DNA from: Rhizobium redzepovicii
Lineage (GTDB): Bacteria > Pseudomonadota > Alphaproteobacteria > Rhizobiales > Rhizobiaceae
Direction of reading: 5' to 3'
Length of the DNA stretch: 64,000 nucleotides
Assembly: GCF_019793435.1 (NCBI RefSeq)
Contig: NZ_JAILYH010000026.1
Coordinates: 16,381 to 80,380 of the forward strand
In this document: piece after piece, positions 50,123 through 59,444 of the stretch
Layout of the letters: each line of letters opens with the position of its first letter
Position numbering within the stretch: the stretch's first letter is position 1
Made by a program: the position numbers and the translations under genes
Notes under the pieces: generated by a model
What the model saw: the letters and a program-made list of their open reading frames with translations, nothing else
Told to the model about the DNA's origin: nothing
The model's database searches: none

Positions 50123-53100
50123 ATGCGGGGTTATTCCAAGAACATCTGTCGCGCTGGGATGGCGCTTTCGCTTGCTTTGCCCGGTTTCGCGCCGTCGGCA
50201 ATGGCCGAGCCGGTGCAGCGAGCAACACCGGTCGCCGGTTCCGTCATCGCCCGCAAGACCGGCGAAGAGGTCCGCTTCATCGACGTGTCGAATTGGCGTG
50301 TCGTCGATATCAATCAGGATCTCCTGACCGGCGACGTGCTGCGCACCAACGCCAACGGCCAGCTCGCCATCGTCTTTTCCGATCACACCCAGGTTCGCCT
50401 CGGCCGCAATTCATCGCTGCAGGTCAAGAAGATGGCGGCAAGCGGCGACACGACACTGGAGCTGCAATCGGGAACGATCTGGGCACGCGCCGAGCGCGGC
50501 GGCCAGGGCCTGACGGTCGAGACCCCTGCGGCCGCAGCCGCCATCCGCGGCACCGACTGGACGATGACCGTCGAGGGCAGCAAAACCTCGATGATCGTGC
50601 TCGAAGGCCGCGTGGCGCTTAGCAACCCGCAGGGCAGCGTCGAGGTGAACGAGGGCGAAGGGGCGGTCGCCACCATCGGCCAAGCACCGCACAAGCTGGT
50701 GATCGTCACGCCCGACGACCGCGAACAGATGCTGTTCTATCTGAACCTGCGCGACGGCTTCGGCCTGATGCCGACTTCGCCGCTGCCGGCAGGCCGCATG
50801 GCCGACGAGCGCCGCCGGCTGCTGGCCTTGCCGCCGGAACGTCGCACCACCGAGGACTGGTTGGAGCTTGCCGAAGTGCAGAGCGCCTTCGACGGTCGGC
50901 AGGTCGCCGCAGAGACGCTTCTGGAGGTTCGCCGGCGCAAGCTGACGCCCCTCCAGAAGGCGCGCGTTGACTTGATCGATGCCACGATCGCCGGCTCCGA
51001 AAAACGTTACGACGACGCCGCAAGGCTGTTTGCGGCTGCACTGCCACATCTCGATCCGGCCCGCCGGAACATGGCGCAGTATGGCGGCTATTTCGCCCGC
51101 TCACTTGCCGATCCAGCACATGTCGAAAAGCCGCCGTCATCGGCTGTCGGTCCCTATGGTGCGATCATGCAGGCCTATACGGCGGGTTTCCTCAAAAATC
51201 CCCGTGCGTCCATCGACTTGATCAAGGATGCCGAAAAGCGTTTTCCGGATGATCCCACTCTTCCTGCCATCCGCGCGCAGCTGGCGCAGCTGATCGATGA
51301 CCGCGCCCAGATGCGGGAGGCGGTGAACCGCGCCCTCTCGCTCGATCCCAACCATCCGATCGCCCTTGCCGCACGCGCCTCCTACAAGGCGAGCTACGAA
51401 AGCGATATCAACGGGGCGCTTGCCGATCTGAACCGTGCCATCGAACTTGCGCCGGGAGCTTCGGGATCGTTGAACTCGATGGGCCTGCTGCAGAGCGCCC
51501 GCGACGCCAATCGCGAGGCCGAGGCCGCCTTCCTGAGGGCGATCGCACTCGATCCGCAGGATCCGGTCCCCCACGGCAACCTTGCCATCCTCTATCTCGA
51601 CCAATCGCGCATGAAGGAGGCCAGGCGCGAGATCGATGCGGCGCTCGCCGCCGACCCCTCCTTCGACATCGCCCTCCTCGCCCGCGGCCGCTATTACCTG
51701 CAGACCGGCGAGCGCGACAAGGCGCTGGCAGACCTGCTGGCCGCCAGCACCGCCAATCCCGCCCATTCGCAATCGCAGCTGATGCTCGCCGCTGCCCATT
51801 ACGAAAAGGGCGACCGCATCCCCTCCGAGCAAGCCGTCGACAATGCCGACAGGCTCGATAAGAACGATCCGGTCATCTCCTCCTTCCGCACCGCCGTCGA
51901 TATCGACGATTACGACGCCGACGGCGCGATCCGCAACGCCCAGGAATTTCTCCGCCGTTCGCGCGCCCGCGGCGGCGACTACAGCGCCCTTGGCGCCAAT
52001 CAGGATGCCGGCTCGACGCTGAACAACGCTTTTCGCCTGCAGGGTCTGGATGCCTGGGGCCGCTATTACGGGGACGCGGTCTTCAGTCCCTTCGAAGGCA
52101 GCGGCTATATCGACCAGTCGATCAAGGGCAGCATCTTCCCTTACGTCAACGCAACGAGCTTCAGCGACGACAATGTCATCCAGAACCGTGGCAACGCATC
52201 GAGCTATTCATCCTTCATTCAGGGCTTGCTGCTTGATCCGCACATGCTCTCCGGCCGCTCTCGTTCGGCAACGCTGCTGCGCACGCCGTTCATCGAAGGC
52301 TCGCTTGGCGGCGGCATCAACAGCGTCGACGGCCATACAAGGGGTATCGGCGAAGCTGAAATCCAGGGTTTCTCGAACGAGACGATCCCGCTCAGCTTCT
52401 ATGGCAACCTGACCTGGGAAGAACTGGCGCTCGATGGCGACTATCGCGATTTCGGCGGCTTCCAGACCGACAACAAGCTTATCGGCGGCAATGGCTATCT
52501 GACGGCAACGGTGACGCCTGACGATCGCGTGGTGGCCTATGTCAACCATGCCAAAAACGATGGAACGCTGAACGCACTGACGCAAGGCTCGTCACTGACG
52601 GACTTCCTCAACCTCCTGGGCTTCGGAATTCCAACTGAAGTCTCTTCGGAATATAATTATCGGCGCAATGTCAGCGAAACAACCAATGCCGGCCTCGGCT
52701 GGAGCCATACCTTCGGCTACGAAAACATCTTGAACGGCGCCTTCCTCTATTCGGAAAGCAAGTCGCGGACGTCCACCTCTCTTCAGGTCGACGATGCGCC
52801 GGTTCTCGGCCTGCGCGATCCCGACATCATCCCATTCTTGGACGGGACCGAGGATCTGTCTTCAAAAACCTATATCGGCGCGCTCAGCCATTCCATCGGC
52901 AGCGGACCGCTGACGTGGCGGTACGGCATCGAAGGCGGCTGGATCGATGCCAGCACGACCACCTCTTCTCGCCTTCATGAACTCTTTCCGCTCGTCGTGA
53001 TCATCCCAGAGACCACGACCGGCCCGGACACATTCAGCAACCGCGTCAATATCAGCCGCGCCTATATCGACGTGCTGCACGAGATCACACCCGATCTCAA

Positions 53101-53881
53101 GGGCGAATACGCGCTCTTCGGCACGCATATGGAAGGCGACGGAGTCGACGTCAACCGCCTGGAGCCACGTTTCGGCCTTGCCTGGACACCCGCCCAGAAC
53201 CATTGGCTGCGCGCCGCCTTCATGCGCCAGAGCCTCGACACCGGCGTACCCACTCTTGCCCCGATCGGCGTCCTCGGATTGCAGGCCAACCAATATTCTA
53301 TCGGCCTCGAGGGATATGCCGATACGGCGGCGCTGCAATGGGACGCCGAATGGACCGACCGGTTTTTTACCTCAGTCGAATACCAGCACCAGGAACTGCA
53401 TGATTTCTCGATCGATTTTCCGCTGATCTCGCTTCCGGCGGCCGACAGCCTGCCGCTGTCGCGCGGCAGCATCGACCGTGCCGCCCTCACCGCAAACCTG
53501 GCGCTCGGTGCCGGTTTCGGCCTTTCCGCCACCTATGCCTATATGGAATCGGAGAACAAGGACCCGCTCGAGCCGAATTACGGCGGCTCCCTGCCCTTCA
53601 TTCCCAAGAATTCCGGCCAGATCGCGCTGACCTGGGTCAACGAAGCCAAGGTCAAGGCAACGGTTGCCGCCAACTATGTCGGCGAGCGCGACGGCGACGA
53701 TCTCGGCACCAAGCTCGACGATTACTGGAGCCTCGACGCCCATCTGATCTGGGAACCGCTGGACAAGCGCATCGCCCTCGAGGCCGCCGCCTATAACCTG
53801 CTCGACGAGGACTTCGAGATCACGCCGGGCGTTCCCGGCTGGGGTCGCGCCTTCAAGGGCACGCTCAAAGTCCGCTTCTGA
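50123..53881 (+). CDS. FecR-TPR-beta-barrel surface protein (1252 residues)
   Basis: From the ATG at 50123, which opens a signal peptide (residues 1-28, ending PSAMA). Then: a FecR domain (~30-185, with AIVFSDHTQVRLGRNSSLQV and TPAAAAAIRGTDWTMTV), helical TPR repeats (~260-560, e.g. NGALADLNRAIELAPGASGS and AEAAFLRAIALDPQDPVP), and a C-terminal half (~620-1252) of amphipathic beta strands ending in Phe (KGTLKVRF), as in TonB-dependent/other outer-membrane barrels. The whole thing therefore spans periplasm and outer membrane. Its stop overlaps the start of the CHASE2 cyclase by one base. Part of a sensing system is likely. Confidence 0.88.
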   Translation: MRGYSKNICRAGMALSLALPGFAPSAMAEPVQRATPVAGSVIARKTGEEVRFIDVSNWRVVDINQDLLTGDVLRTNANGQLAIVFSDHTQVRLGRNSSLQVKKMAASGDTTLELQSGTIWARAERGGQGLTVETPAAAAAIRGTDWTMTVEGSKTSMIVLEGRVALSNPQGSVEVNEGEGAVATIGQAPHKLVIVTPDDREQMLFYLNLRDGFGLMPTSPLPAGRMADERRRLLALPPERRTTEDWLELAEVQSAFDGRQVAAETLLEVRRRKLTPLQKARVDLIDATIAGSEKRYDDAARLFAAALPHLDPARRNMAQYGGYFARSLADPAHVEKPPSSAVGPYGAIMQAYTAGFLKNPRASIDLIKDAEKRFPDDPTLPAIRAQLAQLIDDRAQMREAVNRALSLDPNHPIALAARASYKASYESDINGALADLNRAIELAPGASGSLNSMGLLQSARDANREAEAAFLRAIALDPQDPVPHGNLAILYLDQSRMKEARREIDAALAADPSFDIALLARGRYYLQTGERDKALADLLAASTANPAHSQSQLMLAAAHYEKGDRIPSEQAVDNADRLDKNDPVISSFRTAVDIDDYDADGAIRNAQEFLRRSRARGGDYSALGANQDAGSTLNNAFRLQGLDAWGRYYGDAVFSPFEGSGYIDQSIKGSIFPYVNATSFSDDNVIQNRGNASSYSSFIQGLLLDPHMLSGRSRSATLLRTPFIEGSLGGGINSVDGHTRGIGEAEIQGFSNETIPLSFYGNLTWEELALDGDYRDFGGFQTDNKLIGGNGYLTATVTPDDRVVAYVNHAKNDGTLNALTQGSSLTDFLNLLGFGIPTEVSSEYNYRRNVSETTNAGLGWSHTFGYENILNGAFLYSESKSRTSTSLQVDDAPVLGLRDPDIIPFLDGTEDLSSKTYIGALSHSIGSGPLTWRYGIEGGWIDASTTTSSRLHELFPLVVIIPETTTGPDTFSNRVNISRAYIDVLHEITPDLKGEYALFGTHMEGDGVDVNRLEPRFGLAWTPAQNHWLRAAFMRQSLDTGVPTLAPIGVLGLQANQYSIGLEGYADTAALQWDAEWTDRFFTSVEYQHQELHDFSIDFPLISLPAADSLPLSRGSIDRAALTANLALGAGFGLSATYAYMESENKDPLEPNYGGSLPFIPKNSGQIALTWVNEAKVKATVAANYVGERDGDDLGTKLDDYWSLDAHLIWEPLDKRIALEAAAYNLLDEDFEITPGVPGWGRAFKGTLKVRF

Positions 53882-55854
53882 TGCCGGTGCGGGACAAGCC
53901 GCGGCAGGCGAGGCAAACCGGGGGCCGCCGTTTGAGGCTGCTGGTGCTGTCGCTCGCCGTGCTGATCGCCATTTCGCTGCTGTCGCGCCTGCCCGCCTGG
54001 TCACTGCTGGAGCTCAGAAGCTTCGACTATCTCTCGACCGTCGACGATCCCCGTCCGCCAGCCGGCGGCCCTGTCATCGTTGCGATCGATGAGCCTTCGC
54101 TTGCTGATATCAACGCGCAATGGCCTTGGCCGCGCAGTCTGCATGCCGAGCTTGTCAGCCAGCTGCGCGCCGCTGGCGCCCGCGTCATCGGCCTCGACAT
54201 CATCATGGCTGAACCCTCGAACCCCGACAACGACGCGGCGATCGCCAAGGCGGTCGGCCCGGATGTCGTGCTGGCCGGCGACGAAACGCTGATCGAGACG
54301 CCGCAGGCCTCGCAGCTGATCCGTGCCACACCGCTGCCGCAGCTGACGCAAGCCGGTGCCGTGACCGGCATCGCCTCGATCGATCTCAGCGGCGACGGCA
54401 TGTTTCGGCGCATTCCGGGCTATCAGGACGGTTTTGCCGCCATGCTGATACAGGCGGCGTCGGGAGCAGCAAACGCCGACCTGCCGGCTGGCCGGCTCAT
54501 CCAATCCTTCGGCCCGGCCCGCAGCTACCCCACGGTCTCCTACTACCAGGCACTCGACCCCGAGAACTTGCTGCCGCCAGGTTATTTCAGGGACCGCGTG
54601 GTCCTCGTCGGCCTCAGCCTGCAGAATGCGCCGGAGATCGACAAGCGCGGTGTCGATGCCTTTGCGACACCCTACACCATCCACACCGGCAAGCTCGTCT
54701 CCGGCGTCGAGATCCAGGCGACGATCTACGACAATATCCGCGCCGGCCTGTCGATCGCGGAAGCCCGGCTGCCGGCAGTTGCCGCCTGCATCCTGATATC
54801 GGTGCTGCTGGCCACCACGACCGTCTGGCGCTCGACGGGATGGCTGACGATCGTCACCAGTGCGGCGGCCCTCCTCGCCTTCGCGACCGTCAGCTTTGCC
54901 GGCATCCGGCTTGCCCATGTCTTCGTCTCACCGCTTGGCCCGACCGTCGCCTATATCTCGGTCGTCTTCGGACAAGCCGCTTTCGACTATGCCGAGGAGC
55001 GCCGCAACAAGCGCCAGATCATCCGCGCCTTCGCCCAGTATATTTCTCCCGATCTCGTCAGGCGCCTGTCGAACGATCCCTCGCAGCTGAAGCTCGGTGG
55101 CGAGCGGCGCACGCTCTCCGTACTGTTCTCCGATGTGCGCGGGTTCACCACCATCGCCGAGACGCTGAAGGACGATCCGGAGCAACTGACCGGCCTGATC
55201 AACCGGCTGCTGACGCCACTCTCCGATGTGGTGATGGATCATGGCGGTACGATCGACAAATATATGGGCGACTGCATCATGGCCTTCTGGAATGCGCCGC
55301 TCGACGATCCCGACCACGCCCTCCACGCCGTGCGCGCCGCGCTTGCCATGCAGACAGCGATTTCGCGGCTGAACAACCAACTGGAGCGGGAGGCGGCCGC
55401 GCTTGGCGGCAAGCCGCATGTCCTGAAGATGGGCGTCGGCATCAACACCGGCGAATGCATCGTCGGCAATATGGGCTCGACCCGCCGCTTCGACTATTCC
55501 TGCCTCGGCGACAGCGTCAACCTCGCCTCCCGCCTCGAAGGCGCCTCGAAGAATTACGGTGTGGCATTGCTGCTCGGCGAAGAAACCGCAAGACTGGTCG
55601 CCGAGACCTACATCGTCGTCGAGCTCGACCGCATCATCGTCAAGGGCCGCACCGTGCCCTCGCCGATCTACACTGTCGTGCACAAGGCCGATGCGAAAGC
55701 GCTTGCCGCTCACCAGACCTTCATCGAGGCCAAATATGCCGGCACGCTTGCACCGTCCGATCCGGCCTTCGATAGACTGGCCGCTGATATCGCCGAGCTT
55801 GCCGGTTATTATGCGATTGTGCGGGATGCGCTGGTTGGTGATGGCGGGGAGTGA
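53881..55854 (+). CDS. CHASE2-domain adenylate/guanylate cyclase
   Basis: 657 residues. A first membrane segment (~21-40), a periplasmic CHASE2 domain (~45-300, with WPWPRSLHAELVSQLRAAGA and RVIGLDI), three further membrane segments (~305-375), then a cytoplasmic class III cyclase. Metal Asp418 (FSDVRGFT) and Asp464 (KYMGDCIM), adenine-selecting Lys460, Asp in RFDYSCLG, and Asn/Arg of DSVNLASRLEG are present, so it should make cAMP. Translationally coupled to the FecR-TPR-barrel gene. In other alphaproteobacteria FecR-type proteins and CHASE2 cyclases are commonly adjacent (recollection). Confidence 0.93.
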   Translation: MPVRDKPRQARQTGGRRLRLLVLSLAVLIAISLLSRLPAWSLLELRSFDYLSTVDDPRPPAGGPVIVAIDEPSLADINAQWPWPRSLHAELVSQLRAAGARVIGLDIIMAEPSNPDNDAAIAKAVGPDVVLAGDETLIETPQASQLIRATPLPQLTQAGAVTGIASIDLSGDGMFRRIPGYQDGFAAMLIQAASGAANADLPAGRLIQSFGPARSYPTVSYYQALDPENLLPPGYFRDRVVLVGLSLQNAPEIDKRGVDAFATPYTIHTGKLVSGVEIQATIYDNIRAGLSIAEARLPAVAACILISVLLATTTVWRSTGWLTIVTSAAALLAFATVSFAGIRLAHVFVSPLGPTVAYISVVFGQAAFDYAEERRNKRQIIRAFAQYISPDLVRRLSNDPSQLKLGGERRTLSVLFSDVRGFTTIAETLKDDPEQLTGLINRLLTPLSDVVMDHGGTIDKYMGDCIMAFWNAPLDDPDHALHAVRAALAMQTAISRLNNQLEREAAALGGKPHVLKMGVGINTGECIVGNMGSTRRFDYSCLGDSVNLASRLEGASKNYGVALLLGEETARLVAETYIVVELDRIIVKGRTVPSPIYTVVHKADAKALAAHQTFIEAKYAGTLAPSDPAFDRLAADIAELAGYYAIVRDALVGDGGE

Positions 55855-55893
55855 CGGCCCAGCATTTCTCCACACATGAGTTGGGCGCGGCAC

Positions 55894-56052
55894 TCACCAA
55901 CGCTCTTCATTCCTGAGGCACGCAGGCCAAGGGCCGGCGCCTCGAAGGACACGCCGCAACGTTCCTCCTTGCAGCCATCAACCGCCGGCGCACCCGCCTC
56001 GTCCTTCGAGGCCCCTTGCGGGGCATCTCAGGATGAGGCTCTCTTGAGCGCT
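55894..56052. repeat. Rhizobial mosaic repeat, copy 1
   Basis: CATTCCTGAGGCACGCAGGC...CCTCGAAGGACACGC on the left and CGTCCTTCGAGGCCCCTTGC...TCAGGATGAGGCTCT on the right form inverted arms. The 160-bp unit recurs with about the same layout at 59225-59382, and shared modules occur at 11110-11260 and in a decayed form at 61735-61790. Confidence 0.65.
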
Positions 56053-56086
56053 GGCGGCATCCTCCAGATTGGCGGGAGGAGATGTG

Positions 56087-56668
56087 TTATGCGCCCCGCA
56101 GCCTCGCAATCTCAGGCCCGACGATTGCGATAAACAATCCGGGATCGCCGAGAGCCCTCGTCGAGAGCATGGCCCCGTGAACCGAGGCCATCAGCATCTG
56201 TGCCTGTTCTTCCGGCCGCCTGTCCAGCCGAAGCAGGCCCTGCTCTACTCCGGCCTGCAGTACCGAGGTCAGCCATGCCGCGAGATTTTGGAAATGGGCG
56301 CGGACGCGTGATGCGACCTCGTCGGGCAGCATCTGCATTTCGCTAGCGAGCATCGCGCAGACACAGAAGGGTTGCGAAGCGTTCTCGATGCATGAACGCC
56401 AGTAGTCGATGTAGAACTGCAGCTGGTCGGCAGGGCTTGCGGCCCGTTCGCGCAGAGACTGCAAACCCGCCTCCGCCTGCTTGGTGTAACGATCGACCAG
56501 CACCGCGACCAGCTCGGCCTTGGCCGGAAAATGATGGTGGATACTCGCTTTCCTGATGCCGATCGCGGCGGATATGTCGGCATAGCTGAAGCCGTTATAG
56601 CCGCCCGCCACGATGAGCGACTGGGCGATATCGAGGATCTTGTCCGACGTCGAAGACATTGATTTCAT
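56087..56668 (-). CDS. TetR-family transcriptional regulator
   Basis: 193 residues. The DNA-binding helices are SYADISAAIGIRKASIHHHF (~28-47), followed by the usual PAKAELVAVLVDRY. The C-terminal ligand-binding half carries two cysteines (FCVCAML). Divergent from the DUF308 gene with two matching operator sites in between, so it regulates that gene and itself. The effector is unknown. Confidence 0.93.
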   Translation of the reverse strand: MKSMSSTSDKILDIAQSLIVAGGYNGFSYADISAAIGIRKASIHHHFPAKAELVAVLVDRYTKQAEAGLQSLRERAASPADQLQFYIDYWRSCIENASQPFCVCAMLASEMQMLPDEVASRVRAHFQNLAAWLTSVLQAGVEQGLLRLDRRPEEQAQMLMASVHGAMLSTRALGDPGLFIAIVGPEIARLRGA

Positions 56669-56672
56669 AGCG

Positions 56673-56692
56673 CCGCCTACCTTCTCGTAGGC
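56673..56692. promoter_or_regulatory. TetR operator site 1
   Basis: On the minus strand GCCTACGAGAAGGTAGGC shares CCTAC-x-AG-x-AGGTAG with site 2 at 56771-56788. It lies 7 bp before the TetR start. Confidence 0.6.
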
Positions 56693-56770
56693 AGATTGTC
56701 AAGACGAGGAGCTTTCTCTTCAATCACAAGAAGGTGTCTGCCCGCAGCATTGACTTCAATCGCATAACCT

Positions 56771-56788
56771 TCCTACTAGTAGGTAGAC
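56771..56788. promoter_or_regulatory. TetR operator site 2
   Basis: TCCTACTAGTAGGTAGAC contains the perfect palindrome CCTACTAGTAGG plus the same AGGTAG half-site as site 1. It lies about 20 bp before the DUF308 start, overlapping the expected promoter. Confidence 0.6.
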
Positions 56789-56806
56789 AAAACAAGGAAA
56801 CTGTCG

Positions 56807-57364
56807 ATGCAAGCTCAATCTTCAAACCACTCCTACTGGCTGCGATCCTATTATTTCACGCGCGCCGCATTCTCGATCGTATGGATTGCCGCCGCCATTG
56901 CCTTCGCCGGGCAGCCGAGCGCCGCAGCCTTTTTGCTGGTGATCTATCCCTTGTGGGACGCGCTTGCCAATCTGGTCGACGCCCAGGCCAATGGCGGCCT
57001 GCAGGCCAATCCGTCGCAGACGTTGAATGTCGCGGTCAGCACGGTCACATCTCTCGCCGTCGTCATCGCGCTCGGCGTGAGCACCTATGCCGTCCTGGCC
57101 GTGTTCGGGGCTTGGGCAATCCTCTCGGGTCTGTTGCAGCTCTATACTGGTGTGAGGCGCTGGCGCACCGAGGGCGCCCAATGGGTGATGATCCTGAGCG
57201 GCGCGCAGTCTGCCCTTGCCGGCGGCTTCATGATCGGCCGCTCGCTTGGCGCCGCCCCGCCGACGATCCTCGATATCGTGCCTTATGCGGGCTTCGGCGC
57301 ATTCTACTTCCTGCTTTCCTCGATCTGGCTTGTCGTCGCAGCCTATCGCAAGGCGCAGGCATAG
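56807..57364 (+). CDS. DUF308 (HdeD-like) membrane protein
   Basis: 185 residues with about six hydrophobic segments (SIVWIAAAIAFAGQPSAAAF; VSTVTSLAVVIALGVSTYAV; AVFGAWAILSGLLQLYTGVR). Fits the HdeD/DUF308 family of small integral membrane proteins, linked in enterics to acid stress. Controlled by the divergent TetR gene through the paired operators. Role here is unknown. Confidence 0.85.
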   Translation: MQAQSSNHSYWLRSYYFTRAAFSIVWIAAAIAFAGQPSAAAFLLVIYPLWDALANLVDAQANGGLQANPSQTLNVAVSTVTSLAVVIALGVSTYAVLAVFGAWAILSGLLQLYTGVRRWRTEGAQWVMILSGAQSALAGGFMIGRSLGAAPPTILDIVPYAGFGAFYFLLSSIWLVVAAYRKAQA

Positions 57365-57377
57365 GCCCGGTCCAGTT

Positions 57378-57408
57378 CCTGCGGCGGCAAACCTAAAGCC
57401 GCCGCAGG
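57378..57408 (+). terminator. Hairpin terminator after the DUF308 gene
   Basis: CCTGCGGCGGC and GCCGCCGCAGG form a perfect 11-bp stem around a 9-base loop, 14 bp after the DUF308 stop. No T-run; probably a terminator or stabilising hairpin. Confidence 0.65.
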
Positions 57409-57532
57409 AGGCCAGAGTACGGCTTATTCCCTTTGCTCTCCGCCGTAGACGAGATTTGCGGGAGACGATGACATTCTTTCGCGCTATGAAAGGCGACAAT
57501 AGTTCCCGCCCATAGACCCCGAGGTCACTCTC

Positions 57533-58513
57533 ATGGCTTTGAAAGTTCTTTTCATTGGCGGCACCGGCCAAATCTCCTACCCCTGCGTCGAGCGCGCCGT
57601 TGCCGAGGGCCACCAGGTCAGCGTCTACAATCGCGGCTTGAGAAGTGCTGCCCTGCCCGCAGGGGTGACCTCGATCGTCGGCGAATTGGGATCGAGCGCC
57701 TATGCGGATCTCACCAAGCGTAATTATGACGTCGTCTGCCAGTTCATCGCCTTCACGCCCGACCAGGTCGCCCGCGACATCGAGGTATTCTCGGGCAATT
57801 GCGGCCAGTATATCTTCATCTCCTCGGCCTCAGTCTATGAAAAGCCGCCGCGTCACTATCTGATCACCGAGGAAACCCCGGCGATCAATCCTTACTGGCC
57901 CTACAGCCAGGCGAAAATCGCCTGCGAGGAACTGCTCAAACTGTCCGGCAAACTCGCCTGGACGATCGTCCGTCCCAGCCACACCGTTCGCACCGGCTTG
58001 CCGATTATGATGGGCGACAGTGATGTCATGGCGAGACGCATGCTGGATGGCGAGCCCATCATTGTGGCGGGCGACGGCCACACGCCCTGGACATTGACCC
58101 GCTCAATCGATTTCACCATGCCTTTCGTCGGCCTGTTCGGCAAGCAGGCGGCGCTCGCCGAGATTTTCCATATCACCTCCGACCGTGCGCATATCTGGGA
58201 CGATATCCAGAAGACGATCGCAAGATTGCTCGGCGTCGAGGCGAAGATCGTCCACGTGCCGACGGACACGCTGATCCGGTACAATCCGGAATGGATCGGC
58301 CCGTTGCTCGGCGACAAGGCCTGGACTGCGATCTTCGACAATTCGAAGGTCAAGCGCGTGGCGGGCGACTTCACCTGCGCCGAGAGCCTCGATGAAATCC
58401 TCGCCGAGCCGATCATGCACCTCAAGCAGCGTCTGGCCATAAGCCGTCCACCGAGGGGTGAACTCGATGCTTTGATCGACCGGATTTGCGCGGCTCAAGG
58501 CGCGCTTGGCTAA
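57533..58513 (+). CDS. NAD-dependent epimerase/dehydratase-like (extended SDR) protein
   Basis: 326 residues. Nucleotide-binding GGTGQIS near residue 10, and the extended-SDR active site YWPYSQAKIACEELL (YxxxK) with the preceding ISSASVYEKPP. The C-terminal half (PWTLTRSIDFTMPFVGLFGK) resembles atypical SDRs such as CP41-type proteins. Substrate, probably a nucleotide sugar or isoprenoid-like ligand, is unknown. Single gene. Confidence 0.88.
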   Translation: MALKVLFIGGTGQISYPCVERAVAEGHQVSVYNRGLRSAALPAGVTSIVGELGSSAYADLTKRNYDVVCQFIAFTPDQVARDIEVFSGNCGQYIFISSASVYEKPPRHYLITEETPAINPYWPYSQAKIACEELLKLSGKLAWTIVRPSHTVRTGLPIMMGDSDVMARRMLDGEPIIVAGDGHTPWTLTRSIDFTMPFVGLFGKQAALAEIFHITSDRAHIWDDIQKTIARLLGVEAKIVHVPTDTLIRYNPEWIGPLLGDKAWTAIFDNSKVKRVAGDFTCAESLDEILAEPIMHLKQRLAISRPPRGELDALIDRICAAQGALG

Positions 58514-58616
58514 GATACCCGGGAGGCGTGGAATGATGGCGACAGTGCGCCGCGCACACGCCACCAACTCGTTCATCGAAGAATAACCAGTTGAACACTT
58601 CGACGACAGCTCGGCT

Positions 58617-59057
58617 CTATTTCTTTCTTACATTGATATTGACTGTTACGTCCTTGATTGTTCCCTCGCCGTAGGTCACTCTCACCTTATACATATCCTT
58701 CCCGGAGTATCGGCTGTTGGAAGTATAATATTCAGATACGCCAGGAGATTTTCTGGAATTGCACCTGATCTGGGGCGCGCCTGTCGGATAATGTGAAAGA
58801 ATTTTCTCGCTAACGAATTCTACCGATCCATGTGCGGGGGGCTGCACCAGCTTTATGCTCGGCATTGTCGCAGCGGTGCAGTCTGCATTCAAATTGTAAG
58901 ACTGGCCCATTTTTGTTCGCTCGCCACTCACGGCGCGGCTATGATCCTGGGAGACTTGCACACCATCCTTGATGGTAACGCATGCAGACAGACCAAAGGT
59001 TGCGAAAACTATGGGAGTTAGAATATGGTTTGCTCTGAAAAAATGCGAACGCGGCAT
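58617..59057 (-). CDS. Putative lipoprotein, hypothetical
   Basis: 146 residues. The signal sequence ends in the lipobox LSAC (cysteine at ~26), giving a predicted lipoprotein. The mature part is beta-rich with QPPAHGSVEF and YTSNSRYSGKDMYKVRVTYG, resembling a Big/DUF-type beta sandwich. Lower GC than neighbours by eye. Unrecognised family. Confidence 0.65.
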   Translation of the reverse strand: MPRSHFFRANHILTPIVFATFGLSACVTIKDGVQVSQDHSRAVSGERTKMGQSYNLNADCTAATMPSIKLVQPPAHGSVEFVSEKILSHYPTGAPQIRCNSRKSPGVSEYYTSNSRYSGKDMYKVRVTYGEGTIKDVTVNINVRKK

Positions 59058-59224
59058 GCTTCTTTCAACCTTTGGTTTTAATAATATTACAATTCACCTT
59101 ATCCAATGGGCAGCTTATTGCAATGGCGCGAGCCTTTCACAGATGCTTCGCGCCTGCCTGATCTCTTCCACCCGCCGAAGGTAAAGCACCATTCTCCAAC
59201 GCCTCTCCTTGGAGGCGGCATCCT

Positions 59225-59382
59225 CCAACACTGCTCATCCTGAGAGGCGCGCAGGCCAAAGGCGCCGAAGCTTCGAAGGACACGCGTCAACGCTGCTCTT
59301 TGCATCCATCAACGCCGACGCACCCGCCTCGTCCTTCGAGGCCCCTGCGGAGCACCTTTGGATGAGGCTCTCGTGGGCGTTG
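59225..59382. repeat. Rhizobial mosaic repeat, copy 2
   Basis: Second copy of the 55894-56052 unit: GCGCAGGCCAAAGGCGCC, TTCGAAGGACACGC, CACCCGCCTCGTCCTTCGAG and TGGATGAGGCTCTCGTGGGC are shared. The gap 59058-59224 is AT-richer promoter DNA of the lipoprotein gene; I see no gene in it. Confidence 0.65.
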
Positions 59383-59444
59383 GCGCCGCAGCAACGCCTT
59401 TTTAGAGTGAACTCATCAAGACAACAGTGCTCCTGTATCGACGC

